Below are positions 34,448-44,295 of a stretch of 64,000 nt of DNA, one piece after another; the stretch's first letter is position 1, and the number at the start of each line of letters is the position of its first letter. A program made the position numbers and the translations under genes. The notes beneath the pieces were generated by a model, which was not told the origin of the DNA, ran no database searches, and saw only the letters and a program-made list of their open reading frames with translations. Source of the DNA: Prolixibacteraceae bacterium (lineage in GTDB: Bacteria; Bacteroidota; Bacteroidia; Bacteroidales; Prolixibacteraceae); contig JAQUIJ010000022.1 of NCBI GenBank assembly GCA_028683385.1, positions 26,275 through 90,274 on the forward strand, written 5' to 3'.

Positions 34448-36280
34448 TTAAAAGTCGTCTTTCTCAACGTACAGATTTTCAATAATAAACTCCTGTCGTT
34501 CGGGTGTATTTTTGCCCATGTAATATTCAAGCATATTGGCTACCGATTCGTGCTTTTTCATCAGAATTGGGTCGAGTCGGATATCAGGTCCGATGAAGTT
34601 TTTAAACTCATCAGGCGATATTTCTCCCAGACCTTTGAATCGGGTAATTTCAGCGGTTTTCCCAAGTTTCTGAATGGCTGCAACCCGTTCGTCTTCGTTG
34701 TAACAATAGTAAGTTACTTTTTTGTTGCGGACGCGAAAAAGCGGGGTCTGAAAAATAAAGAGATGTCCCTGACGAACCACTTCGGGGAAAAACTGCAAAA
34801 AGAAAGTAATGAGCAACAACCGGATGTGCATTCCGTCGACATCGGCATCGGTAGCGATAATCACTTTGTTGTAACGTAAATCGTCTATGCTTTCTTCGAT
34901 ATTCAAAGCTGCCTGAAGGAGATTAAATTCTTCATTTTCGTACACAATTTTCTTTGTTAATCCGAAAGTGTTGAGTGGCTTACCCCGCAAACTAAATACA
35001 GCCTGTGTATTTACATCGCGCGACTTGGTGATCGATCCACTTGCCGAATCTCCTTCAGTAATAAAAATTGACGAATTTTCGCGCAATTCATGATTGCTGT
35101 CCAGATGCACCCGGCAGTCGCGCAATTTTTTGTTATGCAGGTTGGCCTTTTTTGAGCGCTGTTTGGCCAGTTTCTTAATTCCGGAAATGGCTTTGCGTTC
35201 GCGTTCCGATTCCTGAATCCGGCGTAACAAAACCTCCGAAACGTCTGGATTTTTATGCAGGTAATTATCCAGTTCCTTCAGCACAAAATTGGTCACAAAA
35301 GTTCTTACGGAAGGTCCTTCCGGTCCAATGTCTTTGGAGCCCAGTTTGGTTTTGGTTTGCGACTCAAATACAGGTTCTTCAACTTTAATACTGATGGCCG
35401 CAACAATTGAAGCACGTATGTCGGAAGGATCAAAATCTTTTTTATAAAAATCGCGGATAGCTTTTACGAGAGCTTCACGAAAAGCAACGAGGTGAGTTCC
35501 TCCCTGTGTTGTATGTTGTCCGTTTACAAACGAATAATAATCTTCTCCGTATTGGTTTCCATGTGTTAGGGCAATCTCAATGTCGTTACCTTTCAAGTGA
35601 ATGACCGGATAAATGGATTCCCCTTCCATGTTTTCTTCGAGCAAATCGCGTAACCCGTTTTTGGAATGGAACTTTTCTCCATTGAATTCCAGCGTAAGGC
35701 CGGCATTCAGGAAAGAATAGTTTTTCATCATATTGACCACATAGTCGTCAATGTAATGATAGGCTTTAAAAACGGTAATGTCAGGTGTGAAAGCGACATA
35801 AGTACCGTTGGGTTGATCGCTTGGAACAACTTCTTGCTCTTCTTTGACAATGCCTTCGCTAAAGCTTATTTCTTTAACTTCACCTTCACGGAATGATTTG
35901 ATTAAAAAATGACTTGATAAGGCATTCACTGCCTTGATCCCAACGCCATTCAGTCCTACTGATTTTTTAAATACTTCAGAGTCGTATTTGGCTCCGGTAT
36001 TCATTTTTGAAGCAACATCGAGCAGTTTCCCCAATGGAATGCCGCGACCATAATCGCGCACTGAAACCAGTTCATTGCTGACGCGGACTTCAATCCTCCT
36101 TCCGTTTCCCATCATGAACTCGTCGATGGAGTTGTCCATCACTTCTTTTAACAAAACATATATACCATCGTCGCTCGCCGAGCCATCACCCAACTTACCG
36201 ATATACATTCCGGGTCTTTTCCGGATATGTTCCTGCCAATCGAGCGTTTTTATTGAACCTTCATCATAATTCGGCATCAT
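34448..36280 (-). CDS. parE: DNA topoisomerase IV subunit B
   Basis: ATPase subunit of topoisomerase IV. The 610-residue protein starts with the GHKL domain: RKRPGMYIG (about residues 20-28), [13 protein letters not shown] (ATP/Mg, about 45-57), DYGRGIP (about 74-80) and [15 protein letters not shown]. The transducer region follows, then the TOPRIM domain with ITEGDSASG (about 410-418) and [13 protein letters not shown] (about 485-497). The C-terminal [11 protein letters not shown] is typical. ATG 36280 follows GGAAGGG; a TTG four codons earlier and an ATG directly after are alternatives. Confidence 0.93.
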   Translation of the reverse strand: MMPNYDEGSIKTLDWQEHIRKRPGMYIGKLGDGSASDDGIYVLLKEVMDNSIDEFMMGNGRRIEVRVSNELVSVRDYGRGIPLGKLLDVASKMNTGAKYDSEVFKKSVGLNGVGIKAVNALSSHFLIKSFREGEVKEISFSEGIVKEEQEVVPSDQPNGTYVAFTPDITVFKAYHYIDDYVVNMMKNYSFLNAGLTLEFNGEKFHSKNGLRDLLEENMEGESIYPVIHLKGNDIEIALTHGNQYGEDYYSFVNGQHTTQGGTHLVAFREALVKAIRDFYKKDFDPSDIRASIVAAISIKVEEPVFESQTKTKLGSKDIGPEGPSVRTFVTNFVLKELDNYLHKNPDVSEVLLRRIQESERERKAISGIKKLAKQRSKKANLHNKKLRDCRVHLDSNHELRENSSIFITEGDSASGSITKSRDVNTQAVFSLRGKPLNTFGLTKKIVYENEEFNLLQAALNIEESIDDLRYNKVIIATDADVDGMHIRLLLITFFLQFFPEVVRQGHLFIFQTPLFRVRNKKVTYYCYNEDERVAAIQKLGKTAEITRFKGLGEISPDEFKNFIGPDIRLDPILMKKHESVANMLEYYMGKNTPERQEFIIENLYVEKDDF

Positions 36281-36292
36281 ATTCCCTTCCAA

Positions 36293-36603
36293 TTTGCAAC
36301 AAATATAAAGAAAACAAAAGTCGATTGGAAATTCAGAAGTCCGACATTAACTAACAATTGGCGGTTGAAAACTTATTCGGATTTCTGTGGGTTAGCTCAA
36401 AAATAAGTTGAGAATAAGTGTATTTATCCGATTGGTTTACAGGTGCGTATTCCGATTTTAAATTGATTTTTTAAATCATCACATTATTCTCAGTTTTCAT
36501 TCGTTTTAATGAGGCGTGGAATGACTGGATTGGTCTTCATTGTTAAATTTCACGAACCGAATCCTGTTTTTAAAAATTCAGATTTGAACTTCTTTTCAGA
36601 ATA
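36293..36603. other. divergent spacer between parE and the porin
   Basis: About 310 A/T-rich bases with no ORF, RNA gene or strong palindrome. It must hold the parE promoter; the porin promoter is at its right end. Confidence 0.5.
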
Positions 36604-36632
36604 TTGATGAGGGTTTATTTTAATTATCTTTG
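36604..36632 (+). promoter_or_regulatory. -33/-7 promoter of the porin gene
   Basis: TTG at 36604-36606, 18 bases, then TATCTTTG at 36625-36632. The porin ATG is only 8 nt after the -7 box, so the transcript would be leaderless or nearly so if this promoter is used. Confidence 0.5.
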
Positions 36633-36639
36633 CGCCGAC

Positions 36640-38691
36640 ATGTTTAAAAAGTACATCTATATAGTTATTGCGGCAGTTCTGATTGTATTCCAATCGAATG
36701 CGCAAGTCAGGCCGGGAGTTTCGAATTCAAATAGACAAAATGATTCGGAGGAGAATTCGGAATCAACTTCAAAGAAGAACAAGGCACCCGTTAAGCCTAA
36801 GATTCCTTCTTATATAAAAACATGGCAGGTTAGCCAGCAAGGTTCGCGGATTGAAAAAAACGAACTGGATACGGCTATGACTTTTTATCATGTTTACCAA
36901 CCAATTTTTCAAAAAAGTATAAGCAATACCTTTGTTGGGAATAATGGGGGAGCCTACATTTCCAATGACTTTTTCCAGCGGAAGCCCAATTCTGATTTCT
37001 ATTTTGCCCGATCGTTTGATGTTTACTGGCTTACTCCATCGCAAATCAATTATTTCAATACTACTACTCCCTTTTCGCTGCTCGATTACAGCCAAAGTGA
37101 TAGCAAAAACACAAAAAACGAAACAAGGTTTAATGTTTTCCTTTCGCAAAATGTGAATAAGAAACTCAACTTCGAATTTATTTATAACCAGACAAAATCT
37201 CAGGGGCAGTATTTATATCAGGCGAATAAGTTTCACAGTATAGCATTGGTTTCTTCGTATAATTCCAATAATTTTCTGTCTCATACGAACATCATTTTTA
37301 ACCGTCTGGAAGGGCAGGAGAATGGGGGAATTGAGGCGAATCAACCCCTCGACTTAACTGATAAAACTGAAAATTTCAGTGTTCGGATGGATGATGCAGC
37401 TAATAAACTCCAGAACAATACGATTTTTACAGTCAACGAATATCGGGTGGGTAAAACGATTGAGGCCGACTCTGCTGAAAATGTGATTAAACGATTTATT
37501 CCACGGGTGGGATTTATACACGAATTTGAGTTCTCGGGAAACAAAAGAGGATTCACAAAAAAGGATAAGTCTAAAGACTTTTTTGCAAACAATTACGTCA
37601 ATACAGGACTTACAAACGACAGTGTAAGGTATAACCGATTGACAAATATATTTCAGATCAAATTTTACGAAGCTCCGGATCGGAAATATACTTTTGGGAA
37701 GCGCGTATACATTGGGCACGATGAAATATCGTACCATACATCTACTCAACTTGATGATTTAGGTGCACATCCGTTTCCTTTAATTGGTTCAAATTTTTAT
37801 CAGATTTCAAGTCCTTTAAGCAGTTTTTTTGGTACCGAAAGATTATTCTTTTCCAAACAGACAAATACATATATTGGGGGAGGAATATTCAGGGAAGAGG
37901 GGAAATTCTGGCAATGGGAGGCCGATGGTCGAATTTATCTGGCCGGATATCGCACCGGGCAAACAGAACTCAATGGATATGTCAATAAGCCACTAAAAAT
38001 CGGTAGAGATACAACCAGCCTTCGGATTGAAGGGAGCTTAAAAACGCTGGTGCCTGAATATTATGATTCGTATTTCTTCTCTAATAATTTTGTGTGGAAG
38101 AATATCTTCAGCAACATCAATGAGATGACGATCAAATCGAGTATTCATTCACAGGAATATAAAACTACGATTGGTGTCAATTATTCATTGATTGGAAACT
38201 ACATCTACAATCATATTCACGCCATGCCAGCTCAATCGAAAAGCGAATTGCTGATCCTTTCGGCTTACCTCAATAAGGATTTCGAAAGCGACCACTGGGT
38301 TCTTCGTACTCAGGCTTTGGTGCAGAAAGCAAACAACGAAAACGTCATACATTTGCCTGCCTTTGCTGGATTCATCAGCCTGAATTACAGAACAATCATT
38401 TCAAAAGTCATGCATTTTCAGATTGGCGCCGATACCCGATATAATTCAGCTTTTTACGCAGATGCATACGATCCGGCAACAGCCCGATTTTATCTCCAGA
38501 ATACACAGCTAATCGGGAAATACCCGTATATTGATTTACATGCAAACCTCAAGTTAAAACGCACCCGATTCTTTTTCATCCTGATGAATGCTGGTTCCGG
38601 ATTTGTTGGTAATAACTATTTTATGGCACCAGATTATCCATATTACAGGAGAACTTTCCGATTTGGAATTTCATGGTCGTTTTACGATTAA
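36640..38691 (+). CDS. putative outer-membrane porin (Bacteroidota porin family)
   Basis: 683-residue secreted beta-rich protein. A signal peptide MFKKYIYIVIAAVLIVFQSN ends near NAQ (about residue 23). A basic Ser/Lys/Asn-rich linker follows (about 25-55), and then the body with alternating hydrophobic/polar strands rich in Tyr, Phe and Asn, ending in the aromatic strand RTFRFGISWSFYD. This matches the 'putative porin' family (Pfam PF14121 by my recall). ATG 36640 is chosen because the upstream 12 codons cover the promoter. The substrate is unknown. Confidence 0.82.
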   Translation: MFKKYIYIVIAAVLIVFQSNAQVRPGVSNSNRQNDSEENSESTSKKNKAPVKPKIPSYIKTWQVSQQGSRIEKNELDTAMTFYHVYQPIFQKSISNTFVGNNGGAYISNDFFQRKPNSDFYFARSFDVYWLTPSQINYFNTTTPFSLLDYSQSDSKNTKNETRFNVFLSQNVNKKLNFEFIYNQTKSQGQYLYQANKFHSIALVSSYNSNNFLSHTNIIFNRLEGQENGGIEANQPLDLTDKTENFSVRMDDAANKLQNNTIFTVNEYRVGKTIEADSAENVIKRFIPRVGFIHEFEFSGNKRGFTKKDKSKDFFANNYVNTGLTNDSVRYNRLTNIFQIKFYEAPDRKYTFGKRVYIGHDEISYHTSTQLDDLGAHPFPLIGSNFYQISSPLSSFFGTERLFFSKQTNTYIGGGIFREEGKFWQWEADGRIYLAGYRTGQTELNGYVNKPLKIGRDTTSLRIEGSLKTLVPEYYDSYFFSNNFVWKNIFSNINEMTIKSSIHSQEYKTTIGVNYSLIGNYIYNHIHAMPAQSKSELLILSAYLNKDFESDHWVLRTQALVQKANNENVIHLPAFAGFISLNYRTIISKVMHFQIGADTRYNSAFYADAYDPATARFYLQNTQLIGKYPYIDLHANLKLKRTRFFFILMNAGSGFVGNNYFMAPDYPYYRRTFRFGISWSFYD

Positions 38692-39050
38692 TAAATGGTA
38701 TCCAAGACAAGCTGACTGATTTTTCATGTAGCTTTAAGTACGGTATGTATCTGTCTTGCATTTCTTTGTTAAGAAATAATGGATTGTTGTTGATAAATAT
38801 GTATCATTGTGATCATTCAAGAATTACAATTCCCTAGTTTTATGGCTCGTTAAATCGTTCTTGATTTTTAGGATGATTCACTGGGTTTTGGTGTTGCAGT
38901 TCAGGAAAATTAAATGCCAGTTTATAAAACATTGTTTGTGCTTGAGTGATGCTTAAGTAGTTGAATGTAAATTATACAGCTATTTTGAAAGAATGTGTAA
39001 CAAAGTTCAGGAAAGAGAACCGAAATTTATCGTGTAATAATTTGTTGAAA
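38692..39050. other. spacer after the porin gene
   Basis: About 360 bases without a supported gene. The reading frame upstream of the next gene is open from 38961 but looks non-coding before the signal peptide. I see no strong terminator. Confidence 0.4.
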
Positions 39051-39425
39051 ATGAAAATTCGTATTGTTTTGTTATTGGCTGTTTTTTGTTTTTCATTCCG
39101 CCCGTCGATCCAAAAGGCTGCTGCTTTAGCTTCATCCAGTAATGGATTTTACATTACAGTTGATGACTTTACTGATCGGACAAAGCATAGTTATATTGTG
39201 CAATCAAGAGATTCTGTTGATGTTATTTTTAAGCTCTTTTTTGAATCGGAACTTGAACTTGGTGATGTAAATCGACCAATTGCTATTTTCAACGGAGAAC
39301 ATGATTTTTATGTGGCTCGCGTGAATGTCTTTCAAAAACCAAATGGTAAACTGAGTTTTCACCATCTGAAATATCCCAAGATAAAGGTAACCAAACGTGC
39401 GAAATTAGCTCCGGTTACTTTATAA
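39051..39425 (+). CDS. small secreted protein, unknown function
   Basis: 124-residue product with a signal peptide (MKIRIVLLLAVFCFSFRP, cleavage probably near residue 25-28) and a small basic beta-rich domain (FYITVDDFTDRTKHSYIVQ...). I do not recognise a family. ATG 39051 is preferred; the frame is open 30 codons further upstream, but that part is not like coding sequence and would mask the signal peptide. It lies 355 bp before the leucine leader with no sign of co-regulation. Confidence 0.55.
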   Translation: MKIRIVLLLAVFCFSFRPSIQKAAALASSSNGFYITVDDFTDRTKHSYIVQSRDSVDVIFKLFFESELELGDVNRPIAIFNGEHDFYVARVNVFQKPNGKLSFHHLKYPKIKVTKRAKLAPVTL

Positions 39426-39780
39426 TCCATACTGCGTTTAGAGTTTTAGAAATTAGAATAGTATCGGTATAATCTTCGGTTCACTAAAGGTATGCCTGTT
39501 TTTTAGCTTCTTATTGAATTCACCGTGTCCACAATTTGTTCAGGAGGCATGAAGTGGTTGCAACTTTAAAAAGGAGATGAAATGCTACTTTCGGGCTAAG
39601 TTTGTTCAGAATTTTTAGTATTGCTAAACTTTCTCCTGAAAATTGTGTTTATAAATTCTGAAAATCAAAACGATTCAATAAAAAGACAATTTCATCTTTT
39701 TATTAGTAATCCGAATAAAAAAGTCTGTTTTATTTTCAGTTTAAAAAATAATGTTCATATTTGCATCAAATTATTCAGAA
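39426..39780. other. spacer upstream of the leucine leader
   Basis: No ORF or RNA gene is evident. A weak -7 match, CATATTTG (39756-39763), lies 18 nt before the leader ORF and is the likely leu operon promoter. Its first base differs from TAnnTTTG. Confidence 0.45.
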
Positions 39781-39852
39781 ATGACACGTTTTGCTAACAT
39801 TTCCCTTCTAGGTCTCATTCTCGGTATTCTCCTTATTTGGATGCACGATTGA
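39781..39852 (+). CDS. leucine/isoleucine-rich leader peptide
   Basis: 23-codon ORF upstream of leuA, ATG to TGA. Six codons are Leu (9, 10, 12, 14, 17, 18) and four are Ile (7, 13, 16, 19). The Leu codons are CTT, CTA, CTC, CTC, CTC and CTT, none of them the TTG, CTG or TTA that dominate neighbouring genes. It begins MTRFANI and ends IWMHD. There is no sign that the peptide itself has a function. Position, codon content and the downstream hairpins (39849-39920) make it an attenuator leader peptide. A ribosome short of charged tRNA-Leu (or Ile) would stall over codons 12-18. It is too short for normal gene finders. Confidence 0.85.
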   Translation: MTRFANISLLGLILGILLIWMHD

Positions 39853-39858
39853 GAATGG
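39816..39858 (+). promoter_or_regulatory. protector (1:2) and antiterminator segments of the leu attenuator
   Basis: CATTCTC at 39816-39822, inside Leu/Ile codons 12-14, is complementary to GAGAATG at 39851-39857, with G-U pairs extending both ends. TTGAGAATGG at 39849-39858, spanning the leader stop codon, is also perfectly complementary to CCATTCTCAA at 39891-39900, the 5' arm of the terminator. So segment 2 can pair with 1 or with 3, and 3 with 2 or 4. Confidence 0.8.
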
Positions 39859-39885
39859 TATGGGTAAAACTATAAAGAGCTTTTT

Positions 39886-39920
39886 AAAGGCCATTCTCAA
39901 AACAGGGGATGGCCTTTTTT
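39886..39920 (+). terminator. leu operon attenuator terminator (3:4)
   Basis: AAAGGCCATTCTC (39886-39898) pairs with GGGGATGGCCTTT (39905-39917) through 13 bp including two G-U pairs, loop AAAACA, then Ts. It lies 34 nt after the leader stop and 175 nt before leuA. Its 5' arm is the partner of the antiterminator segment. Confidence 0.88.
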
Positions 39921-40094
39921 CTTACAGTTCAATTATATAAGAGATCATGAATATACAAGGAAACAGATATTTAAACGCAACTAATTCGTCTCAAGCCCCC
40001 TCTCTTTCGCAGGAGAGGGGAAGCCTTCGGGCAGATGTATGTCTGGAGAATGTAGAGATAAATAGTATTGAAAAAACGTATTAAAAAAATAGTT

Positions 40095-41615
40095 ATGAGT
40101 GATAGATTGTACATTTTTGACACCACATTACGTGACGGAGAGCAAGTCCCTGGGTGTCAGTTGAACACCGTTGAGAAAATTGAGGTTGCAAGAGCTTTGG
40201 AGGAATTGGGCGTTGATGTGATTGAGGCCGGTTTCCCGATTTCAAGCCCTGGCGATTTCAATTCGGTAGTAGAAATATCAAAAGCGGTTACATGGCCAAC
40301 TATTTGTGCGCTTACCCGCGCAGTCGAAAAAGACATTGATGTTGCTGCTGAAGCGCTCAAATTTGCGAAAAAAGGGCGTATTCACACTGGTATCGGAACT
40401 TCGTTTTATCACATACATCACAAACTGAATTCCAATCAGGACGAAATTATTGAACGTGCTATTGCTGCCGTAAAATATGCCAAGCGTTACGTTGAAGATG
40501 TTGAATTTTATGCAGAGGATGCCGGCCGTACTGAAAACGAATATTTGGCCAGAGTGGTCGAGGCTGTTATCAAGGCTGGTGCAACTGTAGTGAATATCCC
40601 GGATACAACAGGTTATACCATGCCGCACGAATTTGGTGCAAAAATTAAATACCTGATCGACAATGTACCCAATGTGCACAAAGCAATTTTGTCGACACAC
40701 TGCCACAACGATTTAGGAATGGCCACGGCCAATACAATCGCCGGAATCATGAACGGAGCCCGTCAGGCTGAGGTAACCATTAACGGGATTGGTGAACGTG
40801 CAGGAAATACTTCTTTGGAAGAAGTGGTTATGATTTTAAAGAGCCGCTATGCGATTTTGAATATTGATACCAACATCAATACCAAAAATATATACAAAAC
40901 CAGCCGAATGGTTTCGAACATGATGAATATGCCTGTTCAGCCGAATAAGGCTATTGTAGGTCGCAATGCTTTTGCGCATTCCTCCGGAATTCATCAGGAT
41001 GGTGTATTGAAGAATCGCGAAAACTATGAAATTATGGACCCTGCGGATGTGGGTATCAATGAATCGAGCATTGTTTTAACTGCCCGTAGCGGACGTGCAG
41101 CGTTGAGGCATCGTCTTGAAATCATGGGTTTTGAATTAGACAAAGAGAAACTGGACGAAGTTTATGAACAATTCCTGAAATTGGCTGACAAGAAAAAAGA
41201 CGTGAAAGATGATGATGTGGCTGCTTTGTTAGGGGATGCAACTCAGAAAGAACGCCGCATTAAGCTTGATTTCTTACAGGTTGTAACCGGAAAAGGTCTG
41301 GTGCCAATTGCAAATGTACGATTAGACATTGCCGGTGAAATATTGGATGCAACAGCTTCCGGAAATGGTCCGGTTGATGCTGCGTTGAAAGCTGTAAAGA
41401 AAATAATTCACCGCAAGGTTGTTTTGGAAGAATTCCTGATTCAGGCTATAACTCATGGTAGCGACGACTTAGGTAAAGTGCACATGCAGGTAAAACACGA
41501 AGAGGGTAATTACCATGGCTTTGGCGCGAATACCGATATTATTACTGCATCTGTTGAAGCTTTTCTGGATGCCATCAATAAAATTCCGGGAGGAGTGAAG
41601 GCTAAGAAAGAATAA
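40095..41615 (+). CDS. leuA: 2-isopropylmalate synthase
   Basis: Condenses acetyl-CoA with 2-oxoisovalerate, the first committed step to leucine. The 506-residue protein has [12 protein letters not shown] (about 9-20), the metal motif [14 protein letters not shown] (about 200-213) and [14 protein letters not shown] (about 230-243) in the TIM barrel, and a C-terminal LeuA regulatory dimer domain (about 370-505) where leucine normally inhibits. ATG 40095 (MSDRLYIFD) is chosen over a TTG nine codons upstream. First structural gene after the attenuator. Confidence 0.94.
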   Translation: MSDRLYIFDTTLRDGEQVPGCQLNTVEKIEVARALEELGVDVIEAGFPISSPGDFNSVVEISKAVTWPTICALTRAVEKDIDVAAEALKFAKKGRIHTGIGTSFYHIHHKLNSNQDEIIERAIAAVKYAKRYVEDVEFYAEDAGRTENEYLARVVEAVIKAGATVVNIPDTTGYTMPHEFGAKIKYLIDNVPNVHKAILSTHCHNDLGMATANTIAGIMNGARQAEVTINGIGERAGNTSLEEVVMILKSRYAILNIDTNINTKNIYKTSRMVSNMMNMPVQPNKAIVGRNAFAHSSGIHQDGVLKNRENYEIMDPADVGINESSIVLTARSGRAALRHRLEIMGFELDKEKLDEVYEQFLKLADKKKDVKDDDVAALLGDATQKERRIKLDFLQVVTGKGLVPIANVRLDIAGEILDATASGNGPVDAALKAVKKIIHRKVVLEEFLIQAITHGSDDLGKVHMQVKHEEGNYHGFGANTDIITASVEAFLDAINKIPGGVKAKKE

Positions 41616-41958
41616 TAAAGGAGACCAAAGTCAGAAGACGGGAGACGGAAAAGTCGAAGTTTACCGTCGGGGAAATGTGTCGGATTAATCCTGTTTGATC
41701 AACCGACAATCGCCAACAGGAATCCTAAAAACATATACCCTGAGAGGGTTTAATATGAATAGCCCGGAGTAAAACGACGAAGGAGTGGCACCCCGGGTAA
41801 ACGGAATTAGATAGAATAACCGTCCGCGAGATAAAGTCGGCAAAAGCGGATATTTAATTTCGGACGTAATTGTAACAACCTTTGAAAATGAGGTTTTAAA
41901 AAGAAATAAAATAAATATTTGTTTCATCTATTATGGATGAGGCTCTTAAATGAAAATA
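41616..41958. other. leuA-leuC spacer with degenerate repeat
   Basis: About 340 bases between leuA and leuC. It holds a degraded version of the composite hairpin family: ACCCTGAGAGGGT near 41738-41750, TATGAATAGCCCGG, and a matching CCCCGGG 45 nt later. No gene is visible. Confidence 0.5.
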
Positions 41959-43359
41959 ATGGAAGCAAAAACTTTATTCGACAAAATTTGGGACTCGCAT
42001 GTGGTGAAAGAGGTTGAAGGCGGCCCAAGTGTTTTATACATCGACCAGCATCTGATTCACGAAGTGACCAGCCCGGTTGCATTCCTTGGTCTGGAAAAAC
42101 GTGGATTGAAAGTGTTGCGTCCGGAGAAAACTGTTGCTACTCCCGACCACAACGTGCCAACAATCAACCAGCACCTGAGCATTAAAGACGAATTGTCGCG
42201 CAATCAGGTTGAAATGCTGAAGAAAAACTGCGCCACTCATGGTATTGTTTATCATGGACTTGGAAGCGAAGGGCATGGTGTGGTTCATATTATTGGTCCT
42301 GAAATGGGACTTACCCAACCTGGAATGACCATCGTTTGCGGCGACAGCCACACATCAACTCACGGTGCTTTTGGAGCCATTGCTTTCGGAATCGGTACCA
42401 GCGAGGTGGAAATGGTGTTTGCCAGTCAGTGCATCATGCAACCCAAACCGAAGAAAATGTTGATTTCGGTAAATGGTAAACTGAACAAAGGAGTAACCGC
42501 CAAAGACATTGCTTTATATGTAATTGCTCAGATTTCAACTTCTGGCGGAACTGGCCATTTTGTTGAATTTGCCGGATCGGCTATTGAAAGTTTATCGATG
42601 GAAGGCCGTATGACACTTTGCAACATGAGCATCGAATGTGGTGCACGTGGTGGTATGATTGCTCCTGACCAAACGACTTTTGACTATGTAAAAGGTCGCC
42701 AGTTTGCTCCGAAAGGCGAAGCCTGGGATAAAGCGCTTGCTTACTGGAAAACACTGAAATCGGATGCCGATGCCGTATTTGATTCTGTTTACGAATTTGA
42801 CGCAGCCAATATTGAACCGATGATCACTTTCGGAACCAACCCGGGAATGGGAATCGGTATTTCGAAAAATGTTCCAACCAGTGATGGTTTAGTTGGAAAT
42901 GATAAGCTGACTTACGAAAAGTCGTTGAAATATATGGGTTACAACCAGGGCGACAAAATGGTCGGTAAGCAAATCGACTATGTTTTTGTTGGAAGTTGTA
43001 CCAATGGAAGAATTGAAGATTTCAGGGCATTTGCGAATGCTGTTAAAGGCAAACATAAGGCGGATAATGTAACCGCCTGGATTGTTCCCGGATCGCATGC
43101 TGTAGAGAAACAAATTATTGCTGAAGGTCTGGTTGAAATTCTTGAAGCTGCCGGTTTTGAACTGCGTCAGCCTGGCTGCTCTGCCTGTTTGGCGATGAAC
43201 GACGATAAAATTCCGGAAGGAAAATATTCCGTTTCCACCTCGAACCGCAATTTCGAAGGCCGTCAGGGACCGGGCGCCCGCACATTGCTCGCCAGTCCGT
43301 TGACTGCCGCCGCTGCTGCAGTAACAGGAAAGATTACCGATCCGAGAGAATTCCTTTAG
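41959..43359 (+). CDS. leuC: 3-isopropylmalate dehydratase large subunit
   Basis: Isomerises 2- to 3-isopropylmalate together with LeuD; aconitase-type [4Fe-4S] enzyme. The 466-residue protein has [12 protein letters not shown] at its N-terminus, [12 protein letters not shown] (about 125-136), the cluster Cys in VGSCTNGR (about 342-349) and the Cys pair PGCSACLA (about 405-412). All three iron ligands are present. ATG 41959 is chosen to match family N-termini; ATG 41950 adds three residues and is equally possible. Confidence 0.93.
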   Translation: MEAKTLFDKIWDSHVVKEVEGGPSVLYIDQHLIHEVTSPVAFLGLEKRGLKVLRPEKTVATPDHNVPTINQHLSIKDELSRNQVEMLKKNCATHGIVYHGLGSEGHGVVHIIGPEMGLTQPGMTIVCGDSHTSTHGAFGAIAFGIGTSEVEMVFASQCIMQPKPKKMLISVNGKLNKGVTAKDIALYVIAQISTSGGTGHFVEFAGSAIESLSMEGRMTLCNMSIECGARGGMIAPDQTTFDYVKGRQFAPKGEAWDKALAYWKTLKSDADAVFDSVYEFDAANIEPMITFGTNPGMGIGISKNVPTSDGLVGNDKLTYEKSLKYMGYNQGDKMVGKQIDYVFVGSCTNGRIEDFRAFANAVKGKHKADNVTAWIVPGSHAVEKQIIAEGLVEILEAAGFELRQPGCSACLAMNDDKIPEGKYSVSTSNRNFEGRQGPGARTLLASPLTAAAAAVTGKITDPREFL

Positions 43360-43386
43360 AGTTTTGGGTAAAAGCAATACTATAGT

Positions 43387-43566
43387 TCAACCCCTTCAGG
43401 GTTGTTGATACTTGGGGCTGGGTTCCGTGGGTTAACACCCACGGTTATTCAAATTAAATCCTTTCAGGATTTTAACGAAGAAAAGTCCGAAGGACTTGAA
43501 TATGAATAACCACCGGTGAAACCGGTGGCAAAACATAACAGGGATTTTAGAACCCCGAAGTGGGTT
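43387..43566. repeat. composite palindromic repeat block 2
   Basis: Spacer between leuC and leuD: AACCCCTTCAGGGTT, CCGTGGGTTAACACCCACGG (43425-43444) followed by TTATTCAAATTAAATCC and TTTCAGGA, then the inverted unit AAGTCCGAAGGACTT, GAATATGAATAA, CCACCGGTGAAACCGGTGG (43510-43528). It has the same modules as block 1 (24245-24431), in different order. Confidence 0.85.
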
Positions 43567-43617
43567 CAATATTAAAAGAATTACTTTTTAATACTGAAAT
43601 CATCAAAAATAAGAAAT

Positions 43618-44205
43618 ATGGCATACGATAAATTTACAACATTGACATCGCCGGCAGTTCCGCTGCCCATCGAAAATATTGATACTGACCAGATTATTCC
43701 GGCTCGTTTCCTGAAAGCCGTCGAACGCAAAGGTTTTGGCGATAACCTGTTCCGCGACTGGCGGTACGATAAAAGTAACCAGCCGATTGCTGATTTTCCG
43801 CTGAATCAGGCAAAGTATTCAGGCAAAATTTTGGTAGCGGGTAAAAATTTTGGAAGTGGTTCGAGCCGCGAGCACGCTGCCTGGGCAATTTACGATTATG
43901 GATTCCGCGTGGTGGTTTCCAGCTTTTTTGCCGACATTTTCCAGGGAAATGCTTTGAACAATGGCATCCTTCCGGTGGTTGTAAGCCCTGAGTTCCTGGA
44001 GAAGATATTTGCGGCTATTTCAGCCGATCAGAATGCTCAGTTTGAGGTTGATCTTCAGAATCAGAAATTTACGATTTGTGCAAGTGGCGAATCGGCTGGT
44101 TTTACGATTAATCCCTACAAAAAACATTGTTTGACTAACGGTCTCGATGATATCGATTATCTGGTCAGCATGAAAGAAGAAATTGCAGCTTTCGAAGCGA
44201 AATAA
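43618..44205 (+). CDS. leuD: 3-isopropylmalate dehydratase small subunit
   Basis: Swivel-domain partner of LeuC. The 195-residue protein has [14 protein letters not shown] (about residues 20-33), [22 protein letters not shown] (about 75-95) with the substrate-phosphate loop, and [19 protein letters not shown]. Length and motifs are canonical. It is separated from leuC by a repeat block and from the second leuA-like gene by 90 bp containing a small hairpin. Confidence 0.94.
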   Translation: MAYDKFTTLTSPAVPLPIENIDTDQIIPARFLKAVERKGFGDNLFRDWRYDKSNQPIADFPLNQAKYSGKILVAGKNFGSGSSREHAAWAIYDYGFRVVVSSFFADIFQGNALNNGILPVVVSPEFLEKIFAAISADQNAQFEVDLQNQKFTICASGESAGFTINPYKKHCLTNGLDDIDYLVSMKEEIAAFEAK

Positions 44206-44228
44206 ACACACTGAACACAAAGTTTCGC

Positions 44229-44270
44229 ACAAAGAAAACCAAGTGGACTATTTCATCGTGATTTCTTTGT
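44229..44270. repeat. ACAAAGAAA...TTTCTTTGT hairpin
   Basis: Inverted repeat between leuD and the second leuA-like gene; the sequence around it (TTTCTTTGTGTCCTTCGTGG) recurs in variant form at 57551-57695. Likely a REP-like spacer element. Confidence 0.55.
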
Positions 44271-44295
44271 GTCCTTCGTGGTTAAATTAATTGTT

